A program made the position numbers and the translations under genes. From Rhodobiaceae bacterium (GTDB lineage: Bacteria > Pseudomonadota > Alphaproteobacteria > Parvibaculales > Parvibaculaceae), in the NCBI GenBank assembly GCA_021404525.1, contig JAAWWE010000001.1:806001-870000 (forward strand): 64,000 nt of DNA, given 5' to 3'. Positions 44,517-53,377 of the stretch are shown here, one piece after another; position 1 is the first letter of the stretch; each line of letters opens with the position of its first letter. The notes beneath the pieces were generated by a model, which was not told the DNA's origin, ran no database searches, and was given only the letters and a program-made list of their open reading frames with translations.

Positions 44517-45314
44517 ATGTATCAGTTTGACTATCACCGTGCCCAAACCGTTGCTGAAGCAGCTGAGCTCCTTGCTGCCAATGACGAAAACAAGCTGCTC
44601 GCTGGGGGACAGACCCTGATCCCGACGCTAAAACAGCGCTTGGCCATGCCAGCAACGCTTGTCGACATCGGGAATATTGCAGACCTCAACTTCATCAAAG
44701 CAGAAGGTGACGCGATCACGATCGGCGCGGCCACCAAACACGCTGACGTCGCTTCGTCTCCCGACGTTGCAAAACATCTTCCCGCCCTTGCCCACCTCGC
44801 GGCTCATATCGGTGACCCTGCGGTCCGCAACCGCGGAACCATTGGCGGGTCCCTCGCCAACAACGATCCAGCTGCTGACTATCCGGCGGCAGCCCTTGGT
44901 CTCGACGCCAAGATCCATACCAACAAGCGCCTCATTGACGCTGATCCTTATTTCACGGGCATGTTCGAAACAGCTCTGGAAGAAGATGAGATCATCACAG
45001 AAGTGACCTTTCCCCATCCGGAGAAGGCGGCCTATGTCAAATTCCCGAACCCGGCGTCACGCTACGCCATGGTTGGTGTCTTCGTCGCAAAAACAGCCAT
45101 CGACATTCGGGTTGCTGTCACAGGAGCCGGTGCAGACGGCGTATTCCGCGTGAAGGAAATGGAAGAGGCTTTGGGTGCCAATTGGTCGCCAGATTCCGTA
45201 ACCGGGATCAAGGTGCCGGAAGATGACCTCTTGTCGGATCTACATGGAGCTGCTGACTATCGCAGCCACCTTGTCTCTGTGATGGCAGGTCGTGCCGTCG
45301 CAGCCACCATGTGA
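44517..45314 (+). CDS. coxM: molybdenum hydroxylase medium subunit, FAD-binding
   Basis: A 265-residue FAD-binding CoxM-type subunit. The two FAD loops are AGGQTLIPTLKQRLA (residues 31-45) and GTIGGSLANNDPAADYPAA (residues 104-122). It takes electrons from CoxS and delivers them to a quinone or another acceptor. It follows coxL by 9 bp. Confidence 0.92.
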   Translation: MYQFDYHRAQTVAEAAELLAANDENKLLAGGQTLIPTLKQRLAMPATLVDIGNIADLNFIKAEGDAITIGAATKHADVASSPDVAKHLPALAHLAAHIGDPAVRNRGTIGGSLANNDPAADYPAAALGLDAKIHTNKRLIDADPYFTGMFETALEEDEIITEVTFPHPEKAAYVKFPNPASRYAMVGVFVAKTAIDIRVAVTGAGADGVFRVKEMEEALGANWSPDSVTGIKVPEDDLLSDLHGAADYRSHLVSVMAGRAVAATM

Positions 45315-45346
45315 CCTGATGCACGATTGATTGTAACCTGAACCGT

Positions 45347-46255
45347 ATGACCATTTCTCTTCCTGCCTCCATCGATGAGACAGCTGCTCTGCTGTCGAGC
45401 GGTGCCTATGTGGCGGATCGATCCCTCGCAACAGTGCTCTTTCTCGCCCTCAAAATGGGACGTCCGCTCTTTCTTGAAGGCGAAGCAGGCGTCGGCAAGA
45501 CTGAGATCGCCAAAGTGCTGGCAAGCGCACTCGGTCGAAAGCTTATTCGGTTGCAATGTTATGAGGGTCTCGACACCGCGGCGGCTGTCTATGAATGGAA
45601 CTATCAGGCACAGATGATCGAGATCCGCCTGGCCGAAGCCCAGGGCGTCGAAGACCGGAACCTGCTCGCCAAAGATGTGTTCGATGATCGGTTTTTGATC
45701 CGCCGTCCCCTGCTGCAGGCTCTGGAACCAGACGTAAACGGTCCGCCCGTGCTGCTTATCGACGAACTCGACAGGACCGACGAACCGTTCGAGGCCTACC
45801 TGCTGGAGGTTCTCTCTGATTTTCAGATCACCATCCCAGAAATCGGGACTGTGAAGGCCGCAGAGCCCCCCATCGTGATCGTCACGTCCAATCGCACCCG
45901 CGAGATCCACGATGCCCTGAAGCGCCGCTGCCTCTATCACTGGGTGGACTACCCTGATGCGGAGCGAGAGCTGGAAATCGTTCGCCTGAAAGCGCCAGAT
46001 GCCGCCGAAGACCTATCCAGACAGATCGTCGCCTTCGTTCAGGCACTCCGGGAGCGAGACCTTTATAAACAGCCCGGTATTGCCGAAACGCTTGATTGGG
46101 CGAACGCACTGACCCAATTGAATTCAGTTTCCCTGAGCGAGAGCAATATTAACGACACCCTAGGAACCCTGCTGAAATACCAGGACGATATTGCTCAGGT
46201 GCGTGGCTCAGACGCAGCGCAAATTCTGGATGAACTTAAAACCGCGGCCGAATGA
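45347..46255 (+). CDS. coxD: CoxD-type MoxR AAA+ ATPase
   Basis: A 302-residue MoxR-family AAA+ ATPase. Walker A is FLEGEAGVGKTEIAK, Walker B is PVLLIDELDR, and sensor 1 lies near IVIVTSNRTREIHDALKRRC. In Oligotropha, CoxD and CoxE mature the active site by inserting sulfur at the copper-molybdenum centre. Its stop overlaps the coxE ATG (ATGA). Confidence 0.92.
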   Translation: MTISLPASIDETAALLSSGAYVADRSLATVLFLALKMGRPLFLEGEAGVGKTEIAKVLASALGRKLIRLQCYEGLDTAAAVYEWNYQAQMIEIRLAEAQGVEDRNLLAKDVFDDRFLIRRPLLQALEPDVNGPPVLLIDELDRTDEPFEAYLLEVLSDFQITIPEIGTVKAAEPPIVIVTSNRTREIHDALKRRCLYHWVDYPDAERELEIVRLKAPDAAEDLSRQIVAFVQALRERDLYKQPGIAETLDWANALTQLNSVSLSESNINDTLGTLLKYQDDIAQVRGSDAAQILDELKTAAE

Positions 46256-47433
46256 CAGAAAGCCCAGGCCACATAGCAGAAAACATCGCGCATTTTGCGC
46301 GGGTGCTGCGCCGCGCAGGCATCCCTGTTGGACCAAGGCAGGTGCTGGATGCCATTGAGGCGGTTAAGGTGGCCGGTATCGGGTCAGAGAGTGACCTCTA
46401 CTGGGCGCTACATACAACACTCATCCACAGTCAGGACATGCGGAGCATCTTCAATCAGGCGTTCCACGTTTTCTGGCGCGATCCCAGAATGCTGGAGCGT
46501 ATGATGGCGATGATGCTCCCAGAACTCACCACGCCGCCGGAAGAACCTGAAGAGCAGACCAGCAGAAGGCTCGCAGAAGCCCTGCTCAATCAGGAAAACA
46601 CGCCAACCCAAAATCCTGAACCTGACATCGAAATCGATGCCCGGGAAACCATGTCGGCTGCAGAAATCCTCCGCACAAAAGACTTCGAACAGATGAGTGC
46701 TGCGGAAATCGCCGAAGCACGAAAAGCCCTTTCCCGTCTACGCTTGACACATGACCGCGTCCTCACCCGCCGGACACGTCCTTCCTCGCGCGGCGCCCTC
46801 ATCGACATGCGTGCCTCCCTGAGAGCCTCCCTGCGTGGCGGAGACATCATTCCGCTGAAGCGCAGAGAACACAGGCATCGCCCACCACCAATGGTCGTGC
46901 TTTGCGACATCTCCGGGTCCATGAGCGTCTACGCCCGGACGTTTCTACATTTCCTCCACGCGCTCACAAACGATAGAGACCGCGTGAGCACGTTTCTATT
47001 TGGCACCCGCCTCACCCATGTTTCCCGACAGCTGCGCCACAAGGACATTGATGAAGCACTGTCAGCAGTCTCTGGTGCCGTCGAAGACTGGGATGGTGGA
47101 ACCCGTATCGGCGAAACTCTTAGACGGTTTAACGTGGACTGGGCACGACGGGTGCTCGGCCAGGGGGCCACAGTCCTGCTCGTGACCGACGGGCTGGACA
47201 GAGATGGCGCCGAGGGCCTGGAGCCCGAGATCGCCCGCCTTCATCGCGCCAGTCGCAGGCTCATATGGCTGAACCCCCTTCTGCGCTATGATGCATTTGA
47301 ACCCAAAGCCCTTGGTATCCGAACCATGTTGCCCCATGTAGATGAATTCAGACCTGTCCATAATATGGCGTCACTAGAAGAACTTGTGGCGTCCTTGAGC
47401 GCACCGACACGAAAATGGCCGACAGCAGCATGA
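46252..47433 (+). CDS. coxE: CoxE-type VWA-domain maturation factor
   Basis: A 393-residue CoxE protein. The C-terminal half is a von Willebrand A domain with the MIDAS motif in VVLCDISGSMSVYARTF. The N-terminal half is helical with a basic RLTHDRVLTRRTRPS linker. It partners with the CoxD ATPase in metal-centre maturation. It overlaps coxD at its start and the next gene at its end by ATGA-type overlaps. Confidence 0.9.
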   Translation: MTESPGHIAENIAHFARVLRRAGIPVGPRQVLDAIEAVKVAGIGSESDLYWALHTTLIHSQDMRSIFNQAFHVFWRDPRMLERMMAMMLPELTTPPEEPEEQTSRRLAEALLNQENTPTQNPEPDIEIDARETMSAAEILRTKDFEQMSAAEIAEARKALSRLRLTHDRVLTRRTRPSSRGALIDMRASLRASLRGGDIIPLKRREHRHRPPPMVVLCDISGSMSVYARTFLHFLHALTNDRDRVSTFLFGTRLTHVSRQLRHKDIDEALSAVSGAVEDWDGGTRIGETLRRFNVDWARRVLGQGATVLLVTDGLDRDGAEGLEPEIARLHRASRRLIWLNPLLRYDAFEPKALGIRTMLPHVDEFRPVHNMASLEELVASLSAPTRKWPTAA

Positions 47434-47771
47434 CCGATACGGCGATAAACGCAGATGACAATGTCCTGGCGCAAGCCGCCGCCTGGGCAGACGCAGGACA
47501 CAAAGTAGCACTTGCCACCGTCATCGAAACCTGGGGGTCTGCGCCCCGCCCAGTGGGAAGTCAGCTTGCCATTCGCGAAGACTCAACGTTCGTCGGTTCT
47601 GTGTCAGGCGGATGCATTGAAGGCGATGTGGTCACGCGCGCCCTTGATTCCATCCAGAGCGAAACTCCGGAAATACTGGAATATGGCGTCGCCGACGCCA
47701 TGGCCTGGGAAGTGGGGCTTGCCTGCGGCGGCAAGATCAAGATCTACCTCGAACCACTCTTGAGTGCCTGA
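47430..47771 (+). CDS. XdhC/CoxF N-terminal-domain protein
   Basis: A 113-residue protein from ATG 47430, which overlaps the coxE stop; the frame can also start at 47415. It is an XdhC/CoxI N-terminal domain, with VIETWGSAPRPVGSQLAIR and GSVSGGCIEGDVV. XdhC-type proteins bind and sulfurate the molybdenum cofactor. It is separate from its usual C-terminal Rossmann partner, which is the next gene 3 bp on. Confidence 0.88.
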   Translation: MTDTAINADDNVLAQAAAWADAGHKVALATVIETWGSAPRPVGSQLAIREDSTFVGSVSGGCIEGDVVTRALDSIQSETPEILEYGVADAMAWEVGLACGGKIKIYLEPLLSA

Positions 47772-47774
47772 CAC

Positions 47775-48464
47775 ATGAAGCAGGAGACTCTCAAACACAT
47801 TCTGAGCGTTCAGGCGGCAAAACAACCGATTGTGTTGGCAACGAACCTCTCGACAAATGAACAGCTGACTCTTAGCCAGGATCGGGATGGTCATCCCGAT
47901 TGGATCCTTGCAGCTGCCGCGGCAGCTATTCGGTCAGACAAAAGCCACGTGACAGAGGCGCCAGACGGCACACCCTGGTTTTTCAATGTCTTCAATCCGC
48001 CACTACGACTGATTATCGTTGGTGCTGTTCATATCGCGCAGCCGCTCGCTCGCATGGGGCTCGAGGCAGGCTATGACGTGACCGTTGTCGATCCACGAGA
48101 GGCCTTCGCCTCCGCCGAGCGTTTCCCGAACGTTGCGCTGATCAGCGAATGGCCGGACGAGGCCCTTCAGAACCTGGAACTGGACGCCCGGACAGCAATC
48201 GTCACCCTCACCCACGATCCAAAACTGGACGATCCGGCCCTTCATGTCGCTCTGAAGTCCGCAGCGTTTTACGTTGGCGCGCTGGGCAGTAAGAAGACGC
48301 AGGCTGCCCGGACACAACGCCTCACCGACGCTGGGTTCACCGAGTCCGAGATCGCACGGATCTGCGGACCTGTCGGTCTCAACATTGGCGCAAAAAGCCC
48401 GGCGGAAATCGCGATCTCAATCCTCGCAGAAATCACGCAGACTCTGCGCCAGGAGCGGTCATGA
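47775..48464 (+). CDS. XdhC/CoxF C-terminal Rossmann-domain protein
   Basis: A 229-residue XdhC-family protein. The Rossmann fold begins IIVGAVHIAQPLARMGLEAG and DVTVVDPREAFA near residue 75. The C-terminal block has YVGALGSKKTQAARTQRL and ICGPVGLNIGAKSPAEIA, typical of the family. With the preceding N-domain protein it rebuilds a full XdhC, here split in two genes. Its stop overlaps the next ATG. Confidence 0.88.
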   Translation: MKQETLKHILSVQAAKQPIVLATNLSTNEQLTLSQDRDGHPDWILAAAAAAIRSDKSHVTEAPDGTPWFFNVFNPPLRLIIVGAVHIAQPLARMGLEAGYDVTVVDPREAFASAERFPNVALISEWPDEALQNLELDARTAIVTLTHDPKLDDPALHVALKSAAFYVGALGSKKTQAARTQRLTDAGFTESEIARICGPVGLNIGAKSPAEIAISILAEITQTLRQERS

Positions 48465-50080
48465 AGTTCGGTTCCTTTCCTACCGTTGATGCAGAAGGCA
48501 TGGTCCTCGCCCATTCCGTTCGAGCTGGCGACAGAACCTTCAAGAAAGGTCGGGTGCTAAGCGCCGAAGACCTCGAAGCACTCACAAGCGCGGGCGTTTC
48601 GACGGTCTATGCAGCACAGCTTGAACCCGACGATGTTCCGGAAGACGATGCCGCCGCCACCATTGCAGCTGCACTAACGGGTCCCAACACACGCGCAGAC
48701 ACAGCCTTTACCGGCAGAGCGAACCTCTACGCGACTGTCCCAGGCGTCCTTGAGCTGAATGAAACCCTCATCAACAAAATCAATTCATTGGATGAGTCCA
48801 TCACCGTTGCGACACTTCCCAATTTTGAAGCCGCAACAAAAGGCCAGATGCTGGCCACGATCAAAATCATCCCATATGCCGCCCCGTCGAGGTTCGTTGA
48901 GCAGGCCGTCGCTTTAACAGCTGACGCAGCCCCGACGCTGGAGCTTCACCCCTTCAACCTCAAACGTGCCGCCCTTATTCTCACAAGCGTCGATGGCACC
49001 AAACAATCTGTATTGGCAAAGTCGGAAACGGTGATCCGGACGCGGCTTGAGAGCCTTGGTGTCTCACTGTCCCATGCGCAGACCTGCGCCCATACCGAAA
49101 CCGCGCTCCTCAGCGCACTACAGGAAGTGCCAAACAACGTTGAGATGATCCTCATCCTTGGAGCGTCAGCAACCGGTGACCGCCGCGATGTCGTCCCCGT
49201 CTCCATTGAAAACTCAGGTGGCACGATCCGGCATTTCGGCATGCCTGTGGACCCTGGCAATCTTTTGTTCCTGGGCGAACTCCAAGGTCGACCGGTCGTT
49301 GGGCTTCCGGGATGCGCACGGTCGCCCAAACTGAATGGCGCCGACTGGGTCCTGCAACGTCTGGCTGCAGGTCTAACGGTGACCCCGCAGGACATTCAAT
49401 CCATGGGAGTCGGCGGCTTGCTAAAGGAAATTCCGTCCCGGCCGCAGCCGCGCGATGCGAAACACACCCGCGAACAAGCCCCCCGTGTTGCCGCGATTAT
49501 TCTTGGCGGGGGTCGGTCCACCCGTATGGGTCCGACCAACAAGCTCACAAGCGAGATCAACGGCAAACCGATGATTGCCCATGTCGCCGATGCCGCCCTC
49601 GCCTCAAACGCCGATGGCATCATCCTTGTGACAGGCCATGAAAAGGACGAGGTCCTGAAAGCCCTCGCAGGACGCCCGATGGGATATGCTCACAATCCTG
49701 ACTATGCCGAGGGGTTGAGCACGTCAATCAAGGCGGGCATCAAAGCAGCAACGGAACTTGATCCGCCTGTTGATGCAGCGTTGATTTTACTGGGAGACAT
49801 GCCACTCGTCACAGCGGACCTGATTAATCAGCTGATTCAGGCGCACGATCCGTCCGACGACAAGTTCATTTGTGTGCCGGTCGTCGGCAAGAAACGAGGC
49901 AACCCGGTCCTGTGGGATGCGACGTTCTTTGACGACCTACTGAGCCTTACCGGAGATGTCGGGGCAAAAGCTCTGATGGCCCAACATGCTGACCTGCTAT
50001 GTGAAGTGCCTGTTTATGGGGACGCCCCCCTCACAGACTTCGACACACCGGAAGCACTGCACCAACATCAAGCAGATTAG
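48461..50080 (+). CDS. molybdopterin-binding/MobA-like fusion: Moco nucleotidyltransferase
   Basis: A 539-residue protein with two domains. Residues 1-330 form a MoeA-like molybdopterin-binding part with ILILGASATGDRRDV and HFGMPVDPGNLLFLGEL. Residues 342-539 form a MobA/MocA-like nucleotidyltransferase with AAIILGGGRSTRMG, NADGIILVTGHEKDE and ILLGDMPLVTADL. It likely attaches CMP to make the cytosine dinucleotide cofactor needed by the molybdenum hydroxylase. It ends the cox directon. Confidence 0.88.
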   Translation: MKFGSFPTVDAEGMVLAHSVRAGDRTFKKGRVLSAEDLEALTSAGVSTVYAAQLEPDDVPEDDAAATIAAALTGPNTRADTAFTGRANLYATVPGVLELNETLINKINSLDESITVATLPNFEAATKGQMLATIKIIPYAAPSRFVEQAVALTADAAPTLELHPFNLKRAALILTSVDGTKQSVLAKSETVIRTRLESLGVSLSHAQTCAHTETALLSALQEVPNNVEMILILGASATGDRRDVVPVSIENSGGTIRHFGMPVDPGNLLFLGELQGRPVVGLPGCARSPKLNGADWVLQRLAAGLTVTPQDIQSMGVGGLLKEIPSRPQPRDAKHTREQAPRVAAIILGGGRSTRMGPTNKLTSEINGKPMIAHVADAALASNADGIILVTGHEKDEVLKALAGRPMGYAHNPDYAEGLSTSIKAGIKAATELDPPVDAALILLGDMPLVTADLINQLIQAHDPSDDKFICVPVVGKKRGNPVLWDATFFDDLLSLTGDVGAKALMAQHADLLCEVPVYGDAPLTDFDTPEALHQHQAD

Positions 50081-51714
50081 GGCGCGCAAAAGAAAGCGGC
50101 ACTTCGCGGGCCACAGATCACTTCCGTCCCAACGATGGAAACGTCACCCGTCCCAAGATCCAGCTTTTCAGCGCCCTTGAGAACGATCTCTGATGCGGCA
50201 CTGCCATGCCAGACAGAGGCATCCTCACTTGCATTGAAGAGACACGTAAGTGCCCCTTCACCCAACACGCGTTTAAACGCCAATATGGGACCGCTGCTCT
50301 CAAGGAACTGGATGTCACCGGTCACCAAACAAGCATGTTCCTTCCGAAACCTGATAGCTTCCCGCGCAAATTTGAGGACGGTTTCACTCATCGCTTCCTG
50401 TGCGTCTACGGCACGCTCAGCATGTGCATCGGGAATGGGCAGCCACGGCTCCCCGCTGCTGAAAGCGGCATGAGGCGCACGGCTGATCCAGGGCATCGGA
50501 GTTCGGCACCCATCCCGCCCTTTTCCAAAGGGAAAATAGAGTTCACCTACCGGGTCTTGGATTTGATCCCGCTCAATGTCCACGTCGGGAAGGCCGAGCT
50601 CCTCACCTTGATAGAGCAGCACAGTGCCTCGAAGCGCAAGCAGCAGAGCCAGCCCGAACTTGGCCAATGCATCATCGCCATCTCTCCCGCCACCCCATCT
50701 TGTCACCGGTCGTGTCAGGTCATGATTTGAGAAAGTCACGCAGGGCCAAGGGTCGCCGTTCTTCATTAACGTTTCCTGGTAGTAGTTTTGAAACACGTCA
50801 GGCGCGAGCGACCGGTCTTCCAGAAAATCAAACGTATAGGCCGTGTGCAGAAGATCAGGCTCACCCACATAGGTGCCAATCATCTCAGGCGTCTCAGCGA
50901 ATTCTCCAAAGGCAAGCCTATCGTCATATTCATCAAGAACCGACCGAACCGCCCGCATGGCGATCTGGTTTTCCGGCAACCCACTGTCATGCACATGCTG
51001 CTGTAGCCGTGGCGCATGCGACCAGTTAAGCCCGGTGCGTTCGTCCATCGGCACCGGCGGATTGTCGGTAAGAGCCGCATCATGGAAGTAGGCATGGGCC
51101 ACATCCAGACGGAAGCCGTCCACGCCTCGGTCCAACCAGAACCGCAAAACATTCATGAGGGCCTTCACCGCTTCTGGTTCATGAAAGTTCAGTTTCGGCT
51201 GCTGACGCAAAAATTTGTGGTGGTAATATTGTCGTCGCACCGGATGCCAGGACCAGGCGGGGCCACCAAACGCCGACATCCAATTGTTGGGCGGTGTGCC
51301 ATCTTCCTTGGCATCTGCCCACACATACCAGTTGGCTTTTTCATTATCTTTGGAAAGGAGGCTCTCCTGAAACCAGGCGTGCTGGTCAGAGCTATGGGCA
51401 AGAACCTGATCAAGAATGAGCTTCATACCCCGCGCATGGGTCGCCGCAAGCAGCGCGTCAAAACCCTCGAGCGTCCCCATATCCGGCGCGACATCGCAAT
51501 AATCAGCAACGTCATAGCCGAAGTCTTTGTTTGGGCTGGGATATATCGGCGACAACCAAATGGCATCAACGCCGAGAGATGCGACATAGTCCAGCTTGCG
51601 TTTAATACCCTCCAGATCCCCCACACCCGAGCCGGTCGTATCCGCATAGCTCCTTGGGTATATCTGGTAGACAACCGCCCCCTTCCACCAAGGTGTTTCG
51701 TCAGCTCCGCTCAT
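50077..51714 (-). CDS. alpha-glucosidase (GH13)
   Basis: A 545-residue glycoside hydrolase family 13 enzyme. It begins with WWKGAVVYQIYPRSYADT and shows the family's regions: DQVLAHSSDQHAWF, nucleophile aspartate in DGFRLDVAHAYF, acid glutamate in FGEFAETPE, and transition-state aspartate in FSNHDLTRPV. It would cleave alpha-glucosidic bonds of maltose, sucrose or isomaltose. No signal peptide is visible, so it is cytoplasmic. Its stop overlaps the cox-directon stop by 4 bp (TTAG). Confidence 0.9.
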   Translation of the reverse strand: MSGADETPWWKGAVVYQIYPRSYADTTGSGVGDLEGIKRKLDYVASLGVDAIWLSPIYPSPNKDFGYDVADYCDVAPDMGTLEGFDALLAATHARGMKLILDQVLAHSSDQHAWFQESLLSKDNEKANWYVWADAKEDGTPPNNWMSAFGGPAWSWHPVRRQYYHHKFLRQQPKLNFHEPEAVKALMNVLRFWLDRGVDGFRLDVAHAYFHDAALTDNPPVPMDERTGLNWSHAPRLQQHVHDSGLPENQIAMRAVRSVLDEYDDRLAFGEFAETPEMIGTYVGEPDLLHTAYTFDFLEDRSLAPDVFQNYYQETLMKNGDPWPCVTFSNHDLTRPVTRWGGGRDGDDALAKFGLALLLALRGTVLLYQGEELGLPDVDIERDQIQDPVGELYFPFGKGRDGCRTPMPWISRAPHAAFSSGEPWLPIPDAHAERAVDAQEAMSETVLKFAREAIRFRKEHACLVTGDIQFLESSGPILAFKRVLGEGALTCLFNASEDASVWHGSAASEIVLKGAEKLDLGTGDVSIVGTEVICGPRSAAFFCAP

Positions 51715-51793
51715 ACCTATTCCCTAAAACATCGCGCTACATCTGCGTTAATGCTACATGAGGATTGGTCACATGAATATGTTGGAGGAAGCA

Positions 51794-52540
51794 ATGAGCG
51801 AGCTAGCGGGTACGATTGTTCTAATCACAGACATTGAACATTTCATAGGACGCCCAGCTGCAAAGGCGCTTATTGATGGTGGTGCCACGGTTTATGGTAC
51901 CGACCATGCATTTTCAGATAAGGCGGCGCGAGAGGCTGCCGAAAACGCTCTGCCAGGACTTAAGACTGTCGGGGGCGCAGATCCCGTCGTTGCCGCAGGG
52001 CGTGTATTGGAGGAAACGGGACGCATTGACCTTCTCGTCAACAATGATGCGTTCCCAGCGTTAAGGGCATCGCTGGATACGGCTAAAGATGAAGACCTTG
52101 AAGCAACATTTGACGCACTCGTCTTCAAACCCTTCCGTGTGAGCCGTGCCGTGGTCCCGTCCATGAAGTCTTCAGGCAGCGGAAAGGTATTGTTCCTCAC
52201 CTCAGCAGCACCGCTCAATGGACTTGCAAATTACTCCATGTATGCGTCGGCTCGAGGCGCTGCCAACTCACTCGTGTTATCTCTCGCCCGTGAGCTCGCC
52301 CCGAAAAATATTCAGGTCAACGCACTGGCCCCAAACTATGTCGAGAGCGCTGACTACTTTCCACCCGCGCTGATGGAAAATGAGGACACCAAGGCCAAGA
52401 TCCTGAAAAACATCCCCCTTGGTCGCCTGGGAAAACCGGAAGAAGCCGCAGCCCTTATCAGGTTCCTGGCCAACCCTCTATCCGGCTTTATCACCGGGCA
52501 GGTCATACCGTTTGCAGGCGGTTGGGCCAACGCACGCTAA
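51794..52540 (+). CDS. candidate halohydrin dehalogenase (SDR-fold, Ser-Tyr-Arg triad)
   Basis: A 248-residue short-chain-dehydrogenase fold protein; ATG 51794 has GGAGG five bases upstream, although the frame opens at 51758. Instead of the SDR dinucleotide glycine motif, it has T12-DIEH-F17-I-G19, the T-x4-F-x-G signature of halohydrin dehalogenases. The catalytic residues are S137, Y150 and R154 (S-x12-Y-x3-R), with arginine where normal SDRs have lysine. These two motifs define the HheA-HheG family, which converts vicinal halohydrins to epoxides and opens epoxides with anions. An SDR reductase annotation would be the default but does not fit the missing cofactor motif. Confidence 0.85.
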   Translation: MSELAGTIVLITDIEHFIGRPAAKALIDGGATVYGTDHAFSDKAAREAAENALPGLKTVGGADPVVAAGRVLEETGRIDLLVNNDAFPALRASLDTAKDEDLEATFDALVFKPFRVSRAVVPSMKSSGSGKVLFLTSAAPLNGLANYSMYASARGAANSLVLSLARELAPKNIQVNALAPNYVESADYFPPALMENEDTKAKILKNIPLGRLGKPEEAAALIRFLANPLSGFITGQVIPFAGGWANAR

Positions 52541-52547
52541 CGCCCGC

Positions 52548-53288
52548 TCAATTGAGTTGGACGATAGGCGCCAGAGTGGGTCCAATTTCTTCATGCACCA
52601 CAAGATCCGCGAGCGGGTCCAGCTCTGTCTCTTCGCGATTGAGAATAACGAGCTTTGCGCCATTCTTCTTCGCCATGATCGGAAAACCGGCGGCAGGATA
52701 AACCTGCAGCGACGAGCCAATGGCGATGAAGAGGTCACAATCCAAAGTCGCCTCTGTGGCCCGCTCCATTTCCGCTTCCGGCATCGCCTGCCCGAAGGAG
52801 ATCGTCGCCGATTTGATGATCCCGCTGCAAAACTGGCAGTCCTGGGGTTTGCCATGCTCCTCATAGTGCGACCGGATCTCTGCGAGCTCATATCGCGCTC
52901 CGCAATTGAGGCACGTCGCATAGGTGCTGTTCCCATGGAGCTCAATCACCTTATCTGTCGGCACTCCAGAATTCTGATGGAGATTGTCGACATTCTGCGT
53001 AATCACGTGAGAGACCTTGCCCGTGTCAACCAGCTTCGCGACCGCCATATGGCCCTTGTTCGGCTCAGCCGCCGCAAAGCTCCCATCCATGGCGAATTTG
53101 CGCCGCCAGGCCTCAATCCGCATTTCTTCTGACGCCATGAAGTCTCGGAAATCAATCGGCGCCATTTTGGTCCACAGCCCTCCCGGACTGCGAAAATCAG
53201 GAATACCTGATTCCGTGCTGATCCCCGCGCCGGTAAACACAACAGCCTGGGTGCTGTTCTCAATGAGCCGCTTCAACTCCGCAGACAT
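52548..53288 (-). CDS. cobB: sirtuin NAD-dependent protein deacylase
   Basis: A 246-residue Sir2 protein, which removes acyl groups from lysines using NAD+. The NAD loop is FTGAGISTESGIPDFR (residues 18-33), the catalytic base is H118 in ELHGN, and the zinc-binding cysteines are C126, C129, C151 and C154. ITQNVDNLH is also in place. ATG 53286-53288 has GGGGAG upstream; the frame is open to 53426. No partner gene is obvious. Confidence 0.92.
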   Translation of the reverse strand: MSAELKRLIENSTQAVVFTGAGISTESGIPDFRSPGGLWTKMAPIDFRDFMASEEMRIEAWRRKFAMDGSFAAAEPNKGHMAVAKLVDTGKVSHVITQNVDNLHQNSGVPTDKVIELHGNSTYATCLNCGARYELAEIRSHYEEHGKPQDCQFCSGIIKSATISFGQAMPEAEMERATEATLDCDLFIAIGSSLQVYPAAGFPIMAKKNGAKLVILNREETELDPLADLVVHEEIGPTLAPIVQLN

Positions 53289-53377
53289 GCTGTACTCCCC
53301 ACCAGTTCTCTTTGACCTTCTGGCCAGTTCCGGAAATGATACGCAAAACGAACCCCAGAAGGATAGGCAAACCACGC

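Noticed and set aside
42147..45314. Calling the cox genes an aerobic CO dehydrogenase
   Set aside because: The large subunit lacks the form I VAYRCSFR motif, so the name would overstate what the sequence shows.
51794..52540. Calling this gene a 3-oxoacyl-ACP reductase or generic SDR oxidoreductase
   Set aside because: The glycine-rich cofactor motif is replaced by T-x4-F-x-G and the catalytic lysine by arginine.
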